Source of the DNA: a virus
DNA: 40,119 nucleotides
Direction: 5' to 3' (one strand)
Virus record (IMG/VR): IMGVR_UViG_3300036862_000024
Location: 1 to 40,119 of that record
The translations under genes were made by a program, and so were the position numbers. The notes under the pieces are model-generated. The model did not search any database. It was not told the DNA's origin and saw only the letters and a program-made list of their open reading frames with translations. This document shows, piece after piece, positions 1-10,000 of the stretch (the first letter of the stretch is position 1; each line of letters starts with the position of its first letter).

Positions 1-417
1 TGGGGTGGCCGTGAACGCTACAAGGAAGGACTCTACGTCGCCGCCGCGCTCCTGAACGACTGCATTCGCATGGTGCGGATGCTGACCGGCGAGAAGATCA
101 TCGGCGGCGAGCTGCGGTGGGAAGGCAACACGAAGTCCAGCGGTCTCGGCGGCACCGGCACCGCGCTCTTCGTCGGCGACCAGTTCGATTGCTCGCGCTA
201 CATGACGCGCGCGGATGGCACGACGGCTTCGGGTGTCGCCAGCGGCATCACGGGCTGGGGCTGCGGTCGCTTCAATGTGCTCTACAACCCGACCTCGCTG
301 CTCGGCGGCGTCGGCTACGTCTACACGTGCGATCAGGACATCCTCGTGTCGTGCCTCGCCACGGCGACCGGGGCCACGGGAACGATCTATTTGCGAGTGG
401 ACTACTCGGTCGAATAA
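1..417 (+). CDS. C-terminal part of a capsid-region (head decoration-like) protein, cut by the window start
   Basis: The reading frame is open from the first base and stops at TAA 415-417, giving 138 residues without a start. The first visible part (WGGRERYKEGLYVAAALLNDC) continues into a Gly/Thr-rich beta-type region and ends in LRVDYSVE. This pattern, a short Tyr-rich head, an AALLND-type segment and a beta-rich tail, is what I associate with small proteins encoded just after major capsid genes in podovirus-like phages; that family link is from memory. The last gene of the window (start at 40074) lies directly after the major capsid gene and supplies a plausible N-terminus. The two ends differ by 3n+2 bases in frame, so they do not join directly and some sequence is missing between them. 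Confidence 0.6.
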   Translation, partial: WGGRERYKEGLYVAAALLNDCIRMVRMLTGEKIIGGELRWEGNTKSSGLGGTGTALFVGDQFDCSRYMTRADGTTASGVASGITGWGCGRFNVLYNPTSLLGGVGYVYTCDQDILVSCLATATGATGTIYLRVDYSVE

Positions 418-444
418 CGCCCTTAGCCACCGCGGGGCGGGCGT
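417..444 (+). terminator. Stem-loop just after the first gene (possible attenuator)
   Basis: ACGCCC (417-422) can pair with GGGCGT (439-444) around a 16-nt loop, immediately at the stop codon. There is no T-run after it, so a strong intrinsic terminator is unlikely. It could instead be an attenuator or mRNA 3'-end stabiliser between the capsid and tail genes. Confidence 0.3.
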
Positions 445-476
445 CTTCGGGCGCTCGCTCCGCGTGAGGGAGACGC

Positions 477-725
477 ATGAGTCACTGCTTTTCGGCGGGC
501 GTGAACATCAACGGCGAGGACAAAGAGGTGTGCCTCGTCACGCCCGGAAACGAGGACATCAAGAAGGCGCTCGACGCTGGCGAGAAGCCAAAGATCACGA
601 AGGAGCACATTGATCGCGCGGTGAACTACTACCTCGAGCATCAGCACGAGGAAGACAAGAAGATCCGCGAGAACCCCTCACGGAGTCAGCACCAGAAGGG
701 CGGCACCTTGCTGCACGGCGACTAG
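477..725 (+). CDS. Small hypothetical protein with GTLLHG C-terminus
   Basis: An 82-residue highly charged protein with no membrane segment or known motif. The start ATG is preceded by GAGGGAG at good spacing. It sits between the capsid-region gene and tail tube A, abutting the latter, so it is probably co-expressed with virion genes. Its end (KGGTLLHGD) closely matches the end of the 62-residue product at 33350-33538 (KKGTLLHGGK), although the rest of the two proteins does not look alike. Function unknown; a minor virion or assembly role is inference from position only. Confidence 0.7.
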   Translation: MSHCFSAGVNINGEDKEVCLVTPGNEDIKKALDAGEKPKITKEHIDRAVNYYLEHQHEEDKKIRENPSRSQHQKGGTLLHGD

Positions 726-1319
726 ATGGCGACCTCAGACGTAGACATTTGCAACGGCGCGCTGATCCTCCTCGGGCAAGCGCCGATCACGTCGCTGGAC
801 GACAACAGCGACGCCGCGCGCACGATGACGCAGCTCTACACCACCACCTTGCGCGCGAAACTGCGCGAGGCCGTCTGGAACTTCACGCAGCTCCGCGCCT
901 CGCTCGTGGAAGTCTCCGCCACACCGGCGTGGGGGCCAGCGCATCAGTTTCAACTCCCGCAAGACCCCTATTGCCTGCGGATCATCGAGACGAACCTCGA
1001 TGAAGACGAGCCGTGGCGCATCGAAAGCTACGTCACGGACTCCGCGAAGTACCGCGTGATCGTCACGGATGCCGCGAACGTGTCGATTCTGTACATCGGT
1101 CTCGTGACCGACGTGACGCTGTGGGACGACGCGTTTGCGCTCGCGATGGAGCAGGAACTGGCGTTCCGCGCCTGCTACGCGCTCACGCGCAACGGCGAAC
1201 TGACCAACGCGCTGCGTGAAGAGAAGAAGGAGCAGTGGGCGCGTGCGAAGTCGCTGAACCAGCAGGAAGGTCGCGCGCTGAAAAAGATATTGTCCGATTC
1301 GTTAACGATCGTGCGTTAG
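726..1319 (+). CDS. Tail tubular protein A (T7 gp11-like adaptor)
   Basis: A 197-residue protein of the T7 gp11 family, which forms the ring that joins the portal to the nozzle in short-tailed phages. The N-terminus (VDICNGALILLGQAPI, then DDNSDAARTM) and the following R-x-x-VWNF segment are the usual signature of this family, and the length is typical. It begins right after the preceding stop and is followed directly by the tail tube B gene, the conserved order in podoviruses. No defect is visible. Confidence 0.9.
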   Translation: MATSDVDICNGALILLGQAPITSLDDNSDAARTMTQLYTTTLRAKLREAVWNFTQLRASLVEVSATPAWGPAHQFQLPQDPYCLRIIETNLDEDEPWRIESYVTDSAKYRVIVTDAANVSILYIGLVTDVTLWDDAFALAMEQELAFRACYALTRNGELTNALREEKKEQWARAKSLNQQEGRALKKILSDSLTIVR

Positions 1320-3614
1320 ATGCCGCGCCTCCATCCGATCGTCTCCTCGTTCACCTCCGGCGAGTGGTCGCCGAAACTCAAGGGCCGCGTCGATCTCGCC
1401 AAGTACTTCATGGCCTGCCAGACGCTGGAGAACTACATCGTCATGCCGCAGGGCGGGGTCACGCGGCGTCCTGGCTTGCGCTACGTCGCCGAGGTGAAGG
1501 ACTCGACCAAGACCACGATCCTGATTCCCTTCGAGTTCTCGACGGCGCAGGCGTACATGCTGGAAGTCGGCGACCAGTACATCCGCTTCTACAAGAACGG
1601 CGCGCGCATCGAAGTGGCGGGCGTGCCGGTGGAAGTGAGCACGCCCTACCTCTCGACCGATCTGCGCACGCTCAGTGTGCGGCTCAACCGCACGCAGAGC
1701 GCCGACGTGCTCTATTTCGCGCACGCGAATTACGCGCCGCGCAAGCTGGAGCGCTACTCCGACACGATCTGGAAACTCCGCACGATCACGTTCATCCCGT
1801 CGCCGTCCTACGAATACGGGATGCGGACGAACGTGAACGTCGGCGGGCTAGGCGTCAACACGACAATCACACCAGCGGCTACCAGCGGGACCGGCATCGT
1901 GTTCACGGCAGGCGCGGCGGCGTTCCTCGCCTCCGACGTGGGGCGCGACATCAAGATCATCGGCGGCGCGAACGCGGGCGCGCGCGCCACGATCACGATC
2001 TTCACCGATACGACGCACGTGACCGCCGACATCACCGTGAACTTCGCGGACCTGACGGCGAATGCGGCGGGTAACTGGATCATCACGGCCTCGCCCAAGA
2101 GCGCGGCCACGCCCTCGCAGAAGAGCCCCGCGGGTCTCGCGGCCACGGTCACGCTTGCCGCTGATGGCTGGCGTGATCCCGACGACTGCCACAAGTTCGT
2201 CGTCCTCAACGGCGGGTCGATCGAGCTCACCGGCTTCACGTCCACCACGGTCGCCAACGGGACCATCCGCGGCGAACTGAACGCGACAACGGCTGCCCCA
2301 TCCGGCGCGTGGTCGCTCGAGGAATCCTCGTGGAGTTCGCCGAACGGCTACCCGTCAGCGGTCTGCTTCGACGGCGCGGGGCGGCTCGTATGGGCGGGCA
2401 CGATCGCGCAACCGGACAGCGTGTGGGAATCGAAGACCGAGGACTTCGAAAACTACGGCCTCGGCATCCTCGATGACGACGCGGTGTCGATCACGCTCAG
2501 CGACAACAAGGTGAACGCCGTGCGGTGGATTCAGCCGATCAGAAATCTCATGATCGGGACCACGGGCGGCGAGTTCGAAATGACGGGCGGCACGGCCGGG
2601 CCGATCACGCCGTCGAACGTGCAAGTCACCTCGCGCGCCGCTTACGGCTCCTCGACCGTTTCGCCCGTGCGGATCGGCAACGTCATCATCTTCGTCACGC
2701 GCTCCGGGCGCCGCGTGCGGGAACTCACGTTCGACTTCTACACCGACACCTACACCGCGCCCGATCTCCTGCAGCTCGCCGAGCATCTGACGGCTCCGCT
2801 GACCAATGGCGGTGCACCGCCCACGATCACGGACATCGCCTACCAGAAGGAACCGCGCGATCCCGATTCCCGCATCTGGGCGGTACGCTCCGACGGCACG
2901 CTGCTCTGCTGCACGTACCTGCGCGCGGAGAACGTCATTGCGTGGTCCCGGCAGACGACGTGCGGGACGTTCGAAGCCATTGCCTGCATCCCGCATCCGA
3001 ACGGCGACCGGGATCAGGCGTGGACGATCACGAACCGCACGGTCAACGGCGCGACCAAGCGCTTTGTCGAAATCTTCGATGACTGCGCGCACTACTACGG
3101 CACGATCAACACGGATGCCGCGTGGACGTGCGATAGCGCGACCGCGATCACGAGCATCACCGTGGGGCACATGCCGAACGCCACGGTGCAGGTGGTCGGC
3201 GACGGCGCGGTATTTCCAGACGTGACACTCGACGCCAGTGGCGCCGGGACGATCAGCTACGCCGCGAAGAAGATCGAAGTCGGGCTCGGCTACGTCTCCA
3301 CGCTCACGACGATGCCGCCCGAAGTCGCCGGCGGCGACGGCACCTCGCAGGGCAAGAAGCGGCGGTGGGCGGAAATCTTGATCCGGTTCTTTCAGACGGT
3401 GGGCGCGGCGGTCAGCGCGTCAGGGCGGGACGTGGATGAACTCTCGTTCCGCGCCTCCGGCGACCTTATGGACGCGCCGCCGCCGCTGTTCACGGGCGAC
3501 CGGCGCAAGGAGAACCTTGGCTGGGGCGATGGCGCGATCACGATCCAGCAGACGCAGCCGTTGCCGAACACGGTGCTGATGATCTCGGGAATTCTCGACC
3601 TTGGAGGTGGGTAG
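1320..3614 (+). CDS. Tail tubular protein B (T7 gp12-like nozzle protein)
   Basis: A 764-residue protein matching the T7 gp12 family, whose hexamer forms the tail nozzle. The first 90 residues carry the family pattern: a start like FTSGEWSPKLKGRVDLAKY, then NYIVMPQGGVTRRPGLRYV and a segment ending in YMLEVGDQYIRFYKNG. The rest is rich in beta-strand, Gly and Thr. A Gly/Ala/Thr-rich stretch at about residues 180-260 looks like an extra surface domain. The start abuts the tail tube A stop. The stop overlaps the next start by one base (TAGTG). Confidence 0.9.
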   Translation: MPRLHPIVSSFTSGEWSPKLKGRVDLAKYFMACQTLENYIVMPQGGVTRRPGLRYVAEVKDSTKTTILIPFEFSTAQAYMLEVGDQYIRFYKNGARIEVAGVPVEVSTPYLSTDLRTLSVRLNRTQSADVLYFAHANYAPRKLERYSDTIWKLRTITFIPSPSYEYGMRTNVNVGGLGVNTTITPAATSGTGIVFTAGAAAFLASDVGRDIKIIGGANAGARATITIFTDTTHVTADITVNFADLTANAAGNWIITASPKSAATPSQKSPAGLAATVTLAADGWRDPDDCHKFVVLNGGSIELTGFTSTTVANGTIRGELNATTAAPSGAWSLEESSWSSPNGYPSAVCFDGAGRLVWAGTIAQPDSVWESKTEDFENYGLGILDDDAVSITLSDNKVNAVRWIQPIRNLMIGTTGGEFEMTGGTAGPITPSNVQVTSRAAYGSSTVSPVRIGNVIIFVTRSGRRVRELTFDFYTDTYTAPDLLQLAEHLTAPLTNGGAPPTITDIAYQKEPRDPDSRIWAVRSDGTLLCCTYLRAENVIAWSRQTTCGTFEAIACIPHPNGDRDQAWTITNRTVNGATKRFVEIFDDCAHYYGTINTDAAWTCDSATAITSITVGHMPNATVQVVGDGAVFPDVTLDASGAGTISYAAKKIEVGLGYVSTLTTMPPEVAGGDGTSQGKKRRWAEILIRFFQTVGAAVSASGRDVDELSFRASGDLMDAPPPLFTGDRRKENLGWGDGAITIQQTQPLPNTVLMISGILDLGGG

Positions 3615-4081
3615 TGACTCACGCCGAGGGGGTATCGATCCCCCAGAAGCCGAGCGCAGCGAATGCGGAAGCTGGTGGAGCTGGGCTTATCGTGTCAGCG
3701 CCTCCGCACCGATTCGACGCGGCTATCGCTTCGTCGCCAGACCGGCGTGAGTCAACCGAATCCTACCACGTCGCCACCGGCCGCTACGTCTTCACCTTCT
3801 CCCCTCGAGGCTGGCCCGTGGGCGTGCTCACCGGCTACGACCAGGGACGCACGTTTGTTCTGGAGCACGTGATCGCGTTCCCGCATGCTTCCCCGACCGA
3901 CCTCCGCGCAATGGCCTTGGCGGGGCTCCACGAGGCTCAGGCGCGCGGTTTTCAGTCGGTCGTGTTTCACGTGCCACACGCTCACCCGCTGGCGGCGCGG
4001 CTGGTCAGACTCGGTAGGCGGCTAGGATTCACCCAGTACGAAGAGGACGGGGAACGCGGATGGTGGGTCAAGTGGCTGTGA
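3614..4081 (+). CDS. GNAT-fold-like protein in the T7 gp13 position
   Basis: A 155-residue product starting at GTG in the overlap TAGTG with tail tube B. Residues 55-155 show the alternating pattern of a GNAT fold: YVFTFSPRGWPVGVL, a central strand with FVLEHVIAF, a helix, SVVFHVPHAHPLAARL, then LGRRLGF and a closing strand. That terminal helix plus LGF is typical of acetyltransferases, but the pyrophosphate-binding loop (Q/R-x-x-G-x-G/A) is not visible. It may be a degenerate or structural relative. In T7-like phages the gene between gp12 and gp14 is the internal protein gp13, so a virion role is as likely as catalysis. Confidence 0.5.
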   Translation: MTHAEGVSIPQKPSAANAEAGGAGLIVSAPPHRFDAAIASSPDRRESTESYHVATGRYVFTFSPRGWPVGVLTGYDQGRTFVLEHVIAFPHASPTDLRAMALAGLHEAQARGFQSVVFHVPHAHPLAARLVRLGRRLGFTQYEEDGERGWWVKWL

Positions 4082-4103
4082 ACCTCTCACCGACAGGAGC
4101 GGT

Positions 4104-4691
4104 ATGAGCATCAAGATTCGTCAGATGGACCCGACACGCGACATGGAGCGGCTGCGCGAGCTCTCGCCGGAAGCCGAGGGCCAAGCGCCGGGATCGGCCG
4201 CGCACAAGGACCCGACCGATTTTGTCGTATATCCCACGATCGTGGCCGTGGCCGATCTCGCCACCGCGCGCAGGATGGTCAAGGCGGGTGAGGTGCCGAA
4301 GAGCGCCGTGTCGCCGGATGGTCTCGTCGTCGGTTACGCGCAATTTTCGCTCGGCGTCGATTCGATCTTGCACAGCCGCGCCATCCGCGTCAGCCGCAAG
4401 TTCAAGAACCAGGGGATCGGCGCGCTGCTCTGCGCCGAGCGCGTGCGGCTGGCCCGGCTCGCCGGCGCGACGTTCCACCTCTACGGCATCCATCCCGAGC
4501 AGCGCGCGCTGCAGACCGTGGTCGAAAAGCTCGGCATGCACTGCTGCCGCAAGCTGCCGACCATCTGGCTCTACGCGCAAGATCTCGGCGCCGACGTGCT
4601 CGAGGAAGACGATCCCGGCTACACCGAACCGGAGTGGGAGACGCTGACCGACATGCCGGAACATCCGCCCGAGATCGGCGGCGGCGTTTGA
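4104..4691 (+). CDS. GNAT-family N-acetyltransferase-like protein
   Basis: A 195-residue protein with a clear GNAT core. The strand VVGYAQFSL is followed by RAIRVSRKFKNQGIGALL, where KNQGIG (residues 101-106) matches the acetyl-CoA loop with Lys in the first position. The helix AERVRLARLAGA and the terminal segment VVEKLGM complete the fold. The ATG is preceded by AGGAGC. It follows another GNAT-like gene and precedes internal virion proteins. Substrate unknown: it may acetylate a host or phage protein, or have been recruited as an internal head protein. The tail after residue 165 is acidic and extra to the family. Confidence 0.7.
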   Translation: MSIKIRQMDPTRDMERLRELSPEAEGQAPGSAAHKDPTDFVVYPTIVAVADLATARRMVKAGEVPKSAVSPDGLVVGYAQFSLGVDSILHSRAIRVSRKFKNQGIGALLCAERVRLARLAGATFHLYGIHPEQRALQTVVEKLGMHCCRKLPTIWLYAQDLGADVLEEDDPGYTEPEWETLTDMPEHPPEIGGGV

Positions 4692-5332
4692 TCCAGCGCG
4701 ACTCCCTCGGCGGCGCGGTCCCGACGCGTGGGCATCGCCACGTCGGCCTGCCGTCGCCGCCGCAGCGCGAACGTCACTGGGCCATTGCCGGCGCGGTCGC
4801 CGCGGTCGTCAGCGCCGCGGTCGCCGCTGCCGCCAGCGCCTACGCGATGTACGAGCAAGGTCAGTCACAGGCGCAGGCGTACAAATACCAGTCGGAGCTC
4901 GCCGAGAATCAGGGTATTGCCGCGCGCCAGGCGTCCGAAGTCGCGGCCGCGCAGGCGCAGGAGAAGAATCGGCGGCTCATGGCGATGGCGCGCACGCGCG
5001 CGGGCGCCTCCGGCATCGAGACCACCGAGGGCTCGCCTCTGCTCGTGCTGATGGACAACGCCGCCGAGGCCGAACTCGAGACGCGCCGGATCAAGTACGC
5101 GGGCGCGGTGCAGGAGCAGGGGTTCCGGGCCGAAAGCCGCCTTCTCACGTTCGAGGGCGCGAACGCGCGGCGCGCGGGGAATATCGGCGCAGGCGCCACG
5201 CTGCTCGGCGGTGCCGCCCAGGCGTATGCCGGATATCAGCGCGGCCAGTCGCGCACACCGACCACGACAACCGGGAGCAGCACGTACGGCACAGGCGCGG
5301 CGAGCAAAGTGCCGACGTATGGATACGACTAG
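4688..5332 (+). CDS. Internal virion protein B (T7 gp14-like)
   Basis: About 214 residues if translation starts at TTG 4688, which overlaps the previous stop (TTGA). A GTG at 4634 in the same frame is the alternative. An N-terminal hydrophobic Ala/Val segment leads into a long helix beginning YEQGQSQAQAYKYQSE, then MARTRAGASGIETTEGSP and a helix with Ala/Glu. This layout (membrane-prone N-terminus, Gln/Ala coil, GASG turn) is characteristic of gp14-like proteins, which are ejected and help form the channel across the host envelope. It is followed without a gap by the gp15-like gene. The start choice is uncertain. Confidence 0.75.
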   Translation: MIQRDSLGGAVPTRGHRHVGLPSPPQRERHWAIAGAVAAVVSAAVAAAASAYAMYEQGQSQAQAYKYQSELAENQGIAARQASEVAAAQAQEKNRRLMAMARTRAGASGIETTEGSPLLVLMDNAAEAELETRRIKYAGAVQEQGFRAESRLLTFEGANARRAGNIGAGATLLGGAAQAYAGYQRGQSRTPTTTTGSSTYGTGAASKVPTYGYD

Positions 5333-7015
5333 GTGAAGATTCCGCAAGTCCTCGCGGACGCGGGTATCCCGACCTCGATTCCAGCCGGCCGTGCGTCGCC
5401 CGGTGCCTACGGTGCGCCCGCGGAAGCCGCCGCCCGGGGTTTCGCGCACGTCGCCACGCGCCTGGAACAACTCTCCGGCGTCATCGCCGAGCGGGACCGC
5501 GTGCTGCGCGACCAGCAGGCGAAGTCGGACGCAGCGCTCGTGGAGTCGCAGATCGAGATGGGGCTCGTCACCGCGGACTCGACGCTCAAGCAGTCGATTC
5601 GCGATCCGCAGGATTACGCGAAGAGCTGGCAAGACGTGAGCCAGCAGGTGACGCAGGACGCGCTGAAGAACGTGAAGTACCCCGAGACGGCGGCGATGGT
5701 GCAGCAGCGCCTGCCCGCGATCCTGACGCGCCACTACGCGCAGATGGTCAATCACCGCGACGCGCTGGTGTTGCAGAAGTCCGAGGCGAATCTCGTGACG
5801 ACGATCGAAACGCGGCGGCAGATCGGCTCGTCCATCCCGGTCGAGGACGTGGCGACAGCCGCCGCGAATCTCGACCGCACGCGCGACGCCATCATGACGG
5901 AAGCGCAAGTGATCGGGCTCGACAAGGCCGCGGTGAAGGTGAAGCAGGAAGAGCAGTACCAGATTGACGAGCGCGCGCGCCGCGACATCGCGCAGAACGC
6001 GCAGGGCTTTCTCGATCGCGTGCCCACCGATCCGCTCTATCGCCAGCTCGACCCGAAAGTCCGCGACGAACTCATCAAGCAGGCCAAGACACTGACACTC
6101 GCGCAGCAGAAGGACGTGCTAGCGCGTCAGGAGAAATTCCAGACCGACCTTCACGCGAAGCTCGTGCAGGAACAGAAGTACGCGGCGCTGGATCTCGACC
6201 GTGCGCTCGCGAGCGGGACGCTCACGCGCGAGCAGTTGGAACTGAGCGCCGAGATGCGGCGGATCGATGACACCGCCTACCGTCGTCTGGACGAAGGACT
6301 TCGCAATCCCAAGCAAGGGCCATCGACACCGGACATCCTCACCCGCTTCTCGATCAAGGCGCATCGCTCGGTGCCGCAGGTGACGGAAGACGAACTCGCG
6401 GCGTCGTATCAGGCGTTCCAGCGCGGGCAGCCAGGATTGAATCATCAGGATTACGTCTCACTCGCCGACAAGGTGGTCTCGCGTAATGAGAGTCTCCGGG
6501 CTGAGGCGCGCACGGAAGACAGCCGCACGCGCGCGATTGCGAACAGCGAACAGGCGCAGGCCGAGCAAGTGCTCTTCAAGGGCCTCGGCATCCCGACGCT
6601 CTACGACAAACTCGACCCACTCAAGGAAAAGCTTCTCGATTCCGGGCTGCGCGAACTCACTGCCCGGTCGCGCGCCTTTAAGAAGCCGGATGGCACCGGA
6701 GGCACCGAAGCGCCGATCGACGTGACCAACGACATCTTGAAGCGCTTTCAGCCGCTGCTCGCGCGCGAGGCGCAGATGAACTATCGCCAGGTCGAGGGCA
6801 CGCTGCGCTACAAGACGACGCAAGCGCTGGAAGCCGCCGCCGCTGCGGGACTCATCCGGGGCGAGGCGTACAAGAAAGAAAAGGACAAATTCATCGAACT
6901 CGATCGGCTGCGCCGCGAAAACAGCCTTGCGATCGGCGAGGCCGCAAGAAAGAACACGCCGAGCACGCCCGCGCCTACGGGAAGCGAACCAGAGCGCGAG
7001 ATCGGGATGCCGTAA
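5333..7015 (+). CDS. Internal virion protein C (T7 gp15-like)
   Basis: A 560-residue, almost entirely alpha-helical protein with charged heptad-like stretches and no membrane segment. It starts at GTG directly after the previous stop and ends directly before the next start. The order gp14-like, this gene, then a very large helical protein matches the internal core block of T7-type podoviruses, where gp15 and gp16 form the ejected conduit. An opening like IPTSIPAGRASPGAYG followed by a long helix is usual for these proteins. Assignment rests on position, size and composition more than on a catalytic motif. Confidence 0.7.
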   Translation: MKIPQVLADAGIPTSIPAGRASPGAYGAPAEAAARGFAHVATRLEQLSGVIAERDRVLRDQQAKSDAALVESQIEMGLVTADSTLKQSIRDPQDYAKSWQDVSQQVTQDALKNVKYPETAAMVQQRLPAILTRHYAQMVNHRDALVLQKSEANLVTTIETRRQIGSSIPVEDVATAAANLDRTRDAIMTEAQVIGLDKAAVKVKQEEQYQIDERARRDIAQNAQGFLDRVPTDPLYRQLDPKVRDELIKQAKTLTLAQQKDVLARQEKFQTDLHAKLVQEQKYAALDLDRALASGTLTREQLELSAEMRRIDDTAYRRLDEGLRNPKQGPSTPDILTRFSIKAHRSVPQVTEDELAASYQAFQRGQPGLNHQDYVSLADKVVSRNESLRAEARTEDSRTRAIANSEQAQAEQVLFKGLGIPTLYDKLDPLKEKLLDSGLRELTARSRAFKKPDGTGGTEAPIDVTNDILKRFQPLLAREAQMNYRQVEGTLRYKTTQALEAAAAAGLIRGEAYKKEKDKFIELDRLRRENSLAIGEAARKNTPSTPAPTGSEPEREIGMP

Positions 7016-10000
7016 GTGGCCGACGCCGACATCACGATCGAGCAGGGCGCGAAGCCGCCGCCAGAAGACCGTCAGCGCGCGTTCTTCGAAAGCCTCTACT
7101 TCCCTGCCAAGCAGCGCGGCGAAGGACCGAGCCAGCGCGACTACCAGACGACGGAGGATGTGTACGCCGAGCGTCAGCGCGCGAAGGACGAGCAGGCGTA
7201 TCAGAACCTGCTGCCCGTGCCGAAGCCTGCCGCCGAGAAGCCGAGCGCCATCGTGGAGGGCATCAAGGCGACGGTTCAAGGCTTCACCAGCGGCGGGCGG
7301 GCCATCGCGGACGGACTCGCGGAACTCGTCACCGGCTCCAAGATCGAGGGCGGTGACACCAGCCGCGTGCAGGGCGCGCGCCGCGTCGTGATCGACGGGC
7401 TGCTGTCGATGGGCCTGTCACCCTTCGCGGGTCTCGGTGTGGCGGGCGGGCAGGCGCTCGAGAACGCCTATCCCGAAACCGCGAAGATGGGGCTCACGGA
7501 CGCGGGCGTGCCGTCGCTCGCGTTGCGCGCGCTGATCGCGGGCAAGAGCATCGCGGAGATTCCTTCGGACGAACGCGCGGCGATGATGAAGCCGATCACG
7601 ATGCGAGAGGCCGTGGAGCTCGCCGCGCAATTCGGGATTCCGGCGCTCATCCCGCGCGCGGTGAAGATGGCGAAGGAACTGCCGCAAGCGCACCGCGAGG
7701 CCGTGCAGGCGATGCGCGGCACGATGGGCGCGATGCAGGCGGCGGTGACCGAGGGCGCGGGCGAGATGCGCCTGAACGTCGAGCGCGTGGCCGCTGACGC
7801 GCGCACGAAGCAGCTCATGGCCGACGTGAATCAGGCGCAGTCAGAACGGCTCGCCGAACACCGCCGCGTGCAGACGCACGAGACCACGGTCGAGCAATCG
7901 CGGGGCGCGTTCGCCACGCTGGAAGACGCGCTGGCCGCGCCGGTCGAAGACCTCGCCGCCGACAAGGCGAAGGCGCTCGCGTTCCGCGATTACTACAACG
8001 CCGTGGCCGCGAAGGTGAGCGACCTGCAACGCCGCACGCTCAAGGGCGACGCTGAAGCGGCAGACGCGCTGCCCACGGCGTTCGCGATGCTCGGCGACAT
8101 GGCCGTGAAGGACGAGATGGCGGGCGCGACGATCGCGCGCGGACTGGAAGCGCGCAAGATCATGTCCGAGGCCGGGCGCGTCGATGTCTCGGCGCTCGAT
8201 CGCCAGTATCAGCGCCTGACCGTCACGCTCGCGCAGGAACGCGCCGCGGTCGCCGATCTCACCGCGCAGCTTGCGGAGACGCGCGCGAATGCGGGCGTGG
8301 ACAAACTCGGCGCGGAAGTCGAGAAGGCGACCAAGCAGGCGGACACGCTCACGCAGCAACTCGGCGAGGCCAAGGCCGACACGAAGGCCGCGGAGATGCT
8401 GACCAAGCAACTCGCGGACGAGCAGAAGACCGTGAGCGCGCTCAAGGATCAGATCGCCGCTGCGAAGGACAGCGGCACCGTGACGGCGAAGATGCAGCGC
8501 GAGATGGAAAAGGCGCAAGAGAAGGTGGACGCGCTTGCGCAGCAACTGAAGGACGCGCAGGCCGAGCAGAAGCAGTCAGAGATGGTGCAGCAACAGATCG
8601 CGGACGAGAAGGCGCGCGCCGCCGAGATGAAGCAGCAGATCGACGCCATCGAATCGACGCATCCCGGCATCGACATGCTGAGCAACCGCCTCATGCGCCA
8701 GCAGGCGAAGGTCGAAGCGCTGGAAGCGCAGGTGCGCGACGCGGGCGAGACCGCGCAATTCGCGCGCAATCTGCAAGCGGCAGGCGGGCTCGGCGTCAAG
8801 CAGATCGCCGAACTCCGGCGACAGCTCGCGGATACGGAATTCCGCGCGCGGATGCGCGACGAAGGCATCGACCCGCTGACGCTCGCGAACATGCTGGCCG
8901 CGCTGCCGAAGGACAAGCGTCCCGGCTTCGCCAAGTCGCTGCTGTCGCGCACGACTGGCACGATCTATCAACTCTGGCAGTGGGCGATCCTCTCGGGGCC
9001 GATCGGCCACGCCGCCAACGTCGGCACCAACATGATCGTGACCGCGTGGACCGTGCCGGAGCGCATCTTCTCGGCGACCTACGCCGCCGCTGAGAGCGCG
9101 GTCACGGGGCTTCCCGCCGCCGTGCGCTTCGGCGAGACCGTGGCGCAGTTGCAAGCCGTGACAGGCGGGGTCAGAGACGCCGTGCGCTTGCTCGGGCAGC
9201 AACTTAAGGAAGAATCGAAACTGCTGCGCGGCCAGGTCCCGGACCTCGTGGCCGGCACGGAGTCGAAGAAAGCCGAGCGCGCCGGCGCGATCTCTTCCGA
9301 AGCTTACGGCCTCAATCCTGAGTCTCCGCTTGGCGCGTTCATCGACTACATCGCCGCCATCGGCAACACGACATATCGCGCGCTCGGTACCGAAGACGCG
9401 CTGTCGAATACCGTTCTCAAGCGCATGGAGACGGGCGCGCTCGCGTGGCGCGACACCGCGATTGCCGGACTGGAAGGCGAAGCGTTCGCGCGGGAGTACC
9501 GCAGACTCGCGGACAATCCTACGCCCGCGATCGAGAAAGCCGCCGAGACGTTCGCGCTCACGAACACGTTCAACCGGGAACTGTACGACCTCGGCGCGAT
9601 CGGGACGGCAGGACGCGGCGTGATGATGGCGGCGAACGCGGTGCCGATGGGGCGCGTCGTGGTGACCTTCATCGTGACGCCCACGAACATGCTGCACTGG
9701 GCGCTCGAACGCACGCCGATCATCAATCTTGCGATGGACACCGTGCGCGCGGATCTCGCAGCCGGTGGCGCGCGGAGGGCGCAGGCGATGGGCAAGATCA
9801 TGACGAGCGCGCTGATCGGCGGAGCCATCGCGGAACTCGCCTCCACGCCGATCAGTCAGGACGGCGAGCCGATCCCGTACATGACGATGATTACCGGCAG
9901 CGGGCCGAAAGACCCGAAGCGGCGTCGTGATCTTCTCGCGAACGGCTGGCTGCCCTACGCGGTCTACGATCCCGTCAACAAGCGGTACATCAGCATGCAG

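Noticed and set aside
417-444. Rho-independent terminator after the first gene
   Set aside because: The stem is short, the loop is long and no T-run follows; kept only as a low-confidence stem-loop.
2355-3170. Long minus-strand ORF (271 codons) opposite tail tube B
   Set aside because: Arg/Asp/Val-rich shadow of a GC-rich gene; no ribosome site and no family pattern. The same holds for the 792-codon minus frame at 8576-10954 and the 539-codon frame at 34698-36317.
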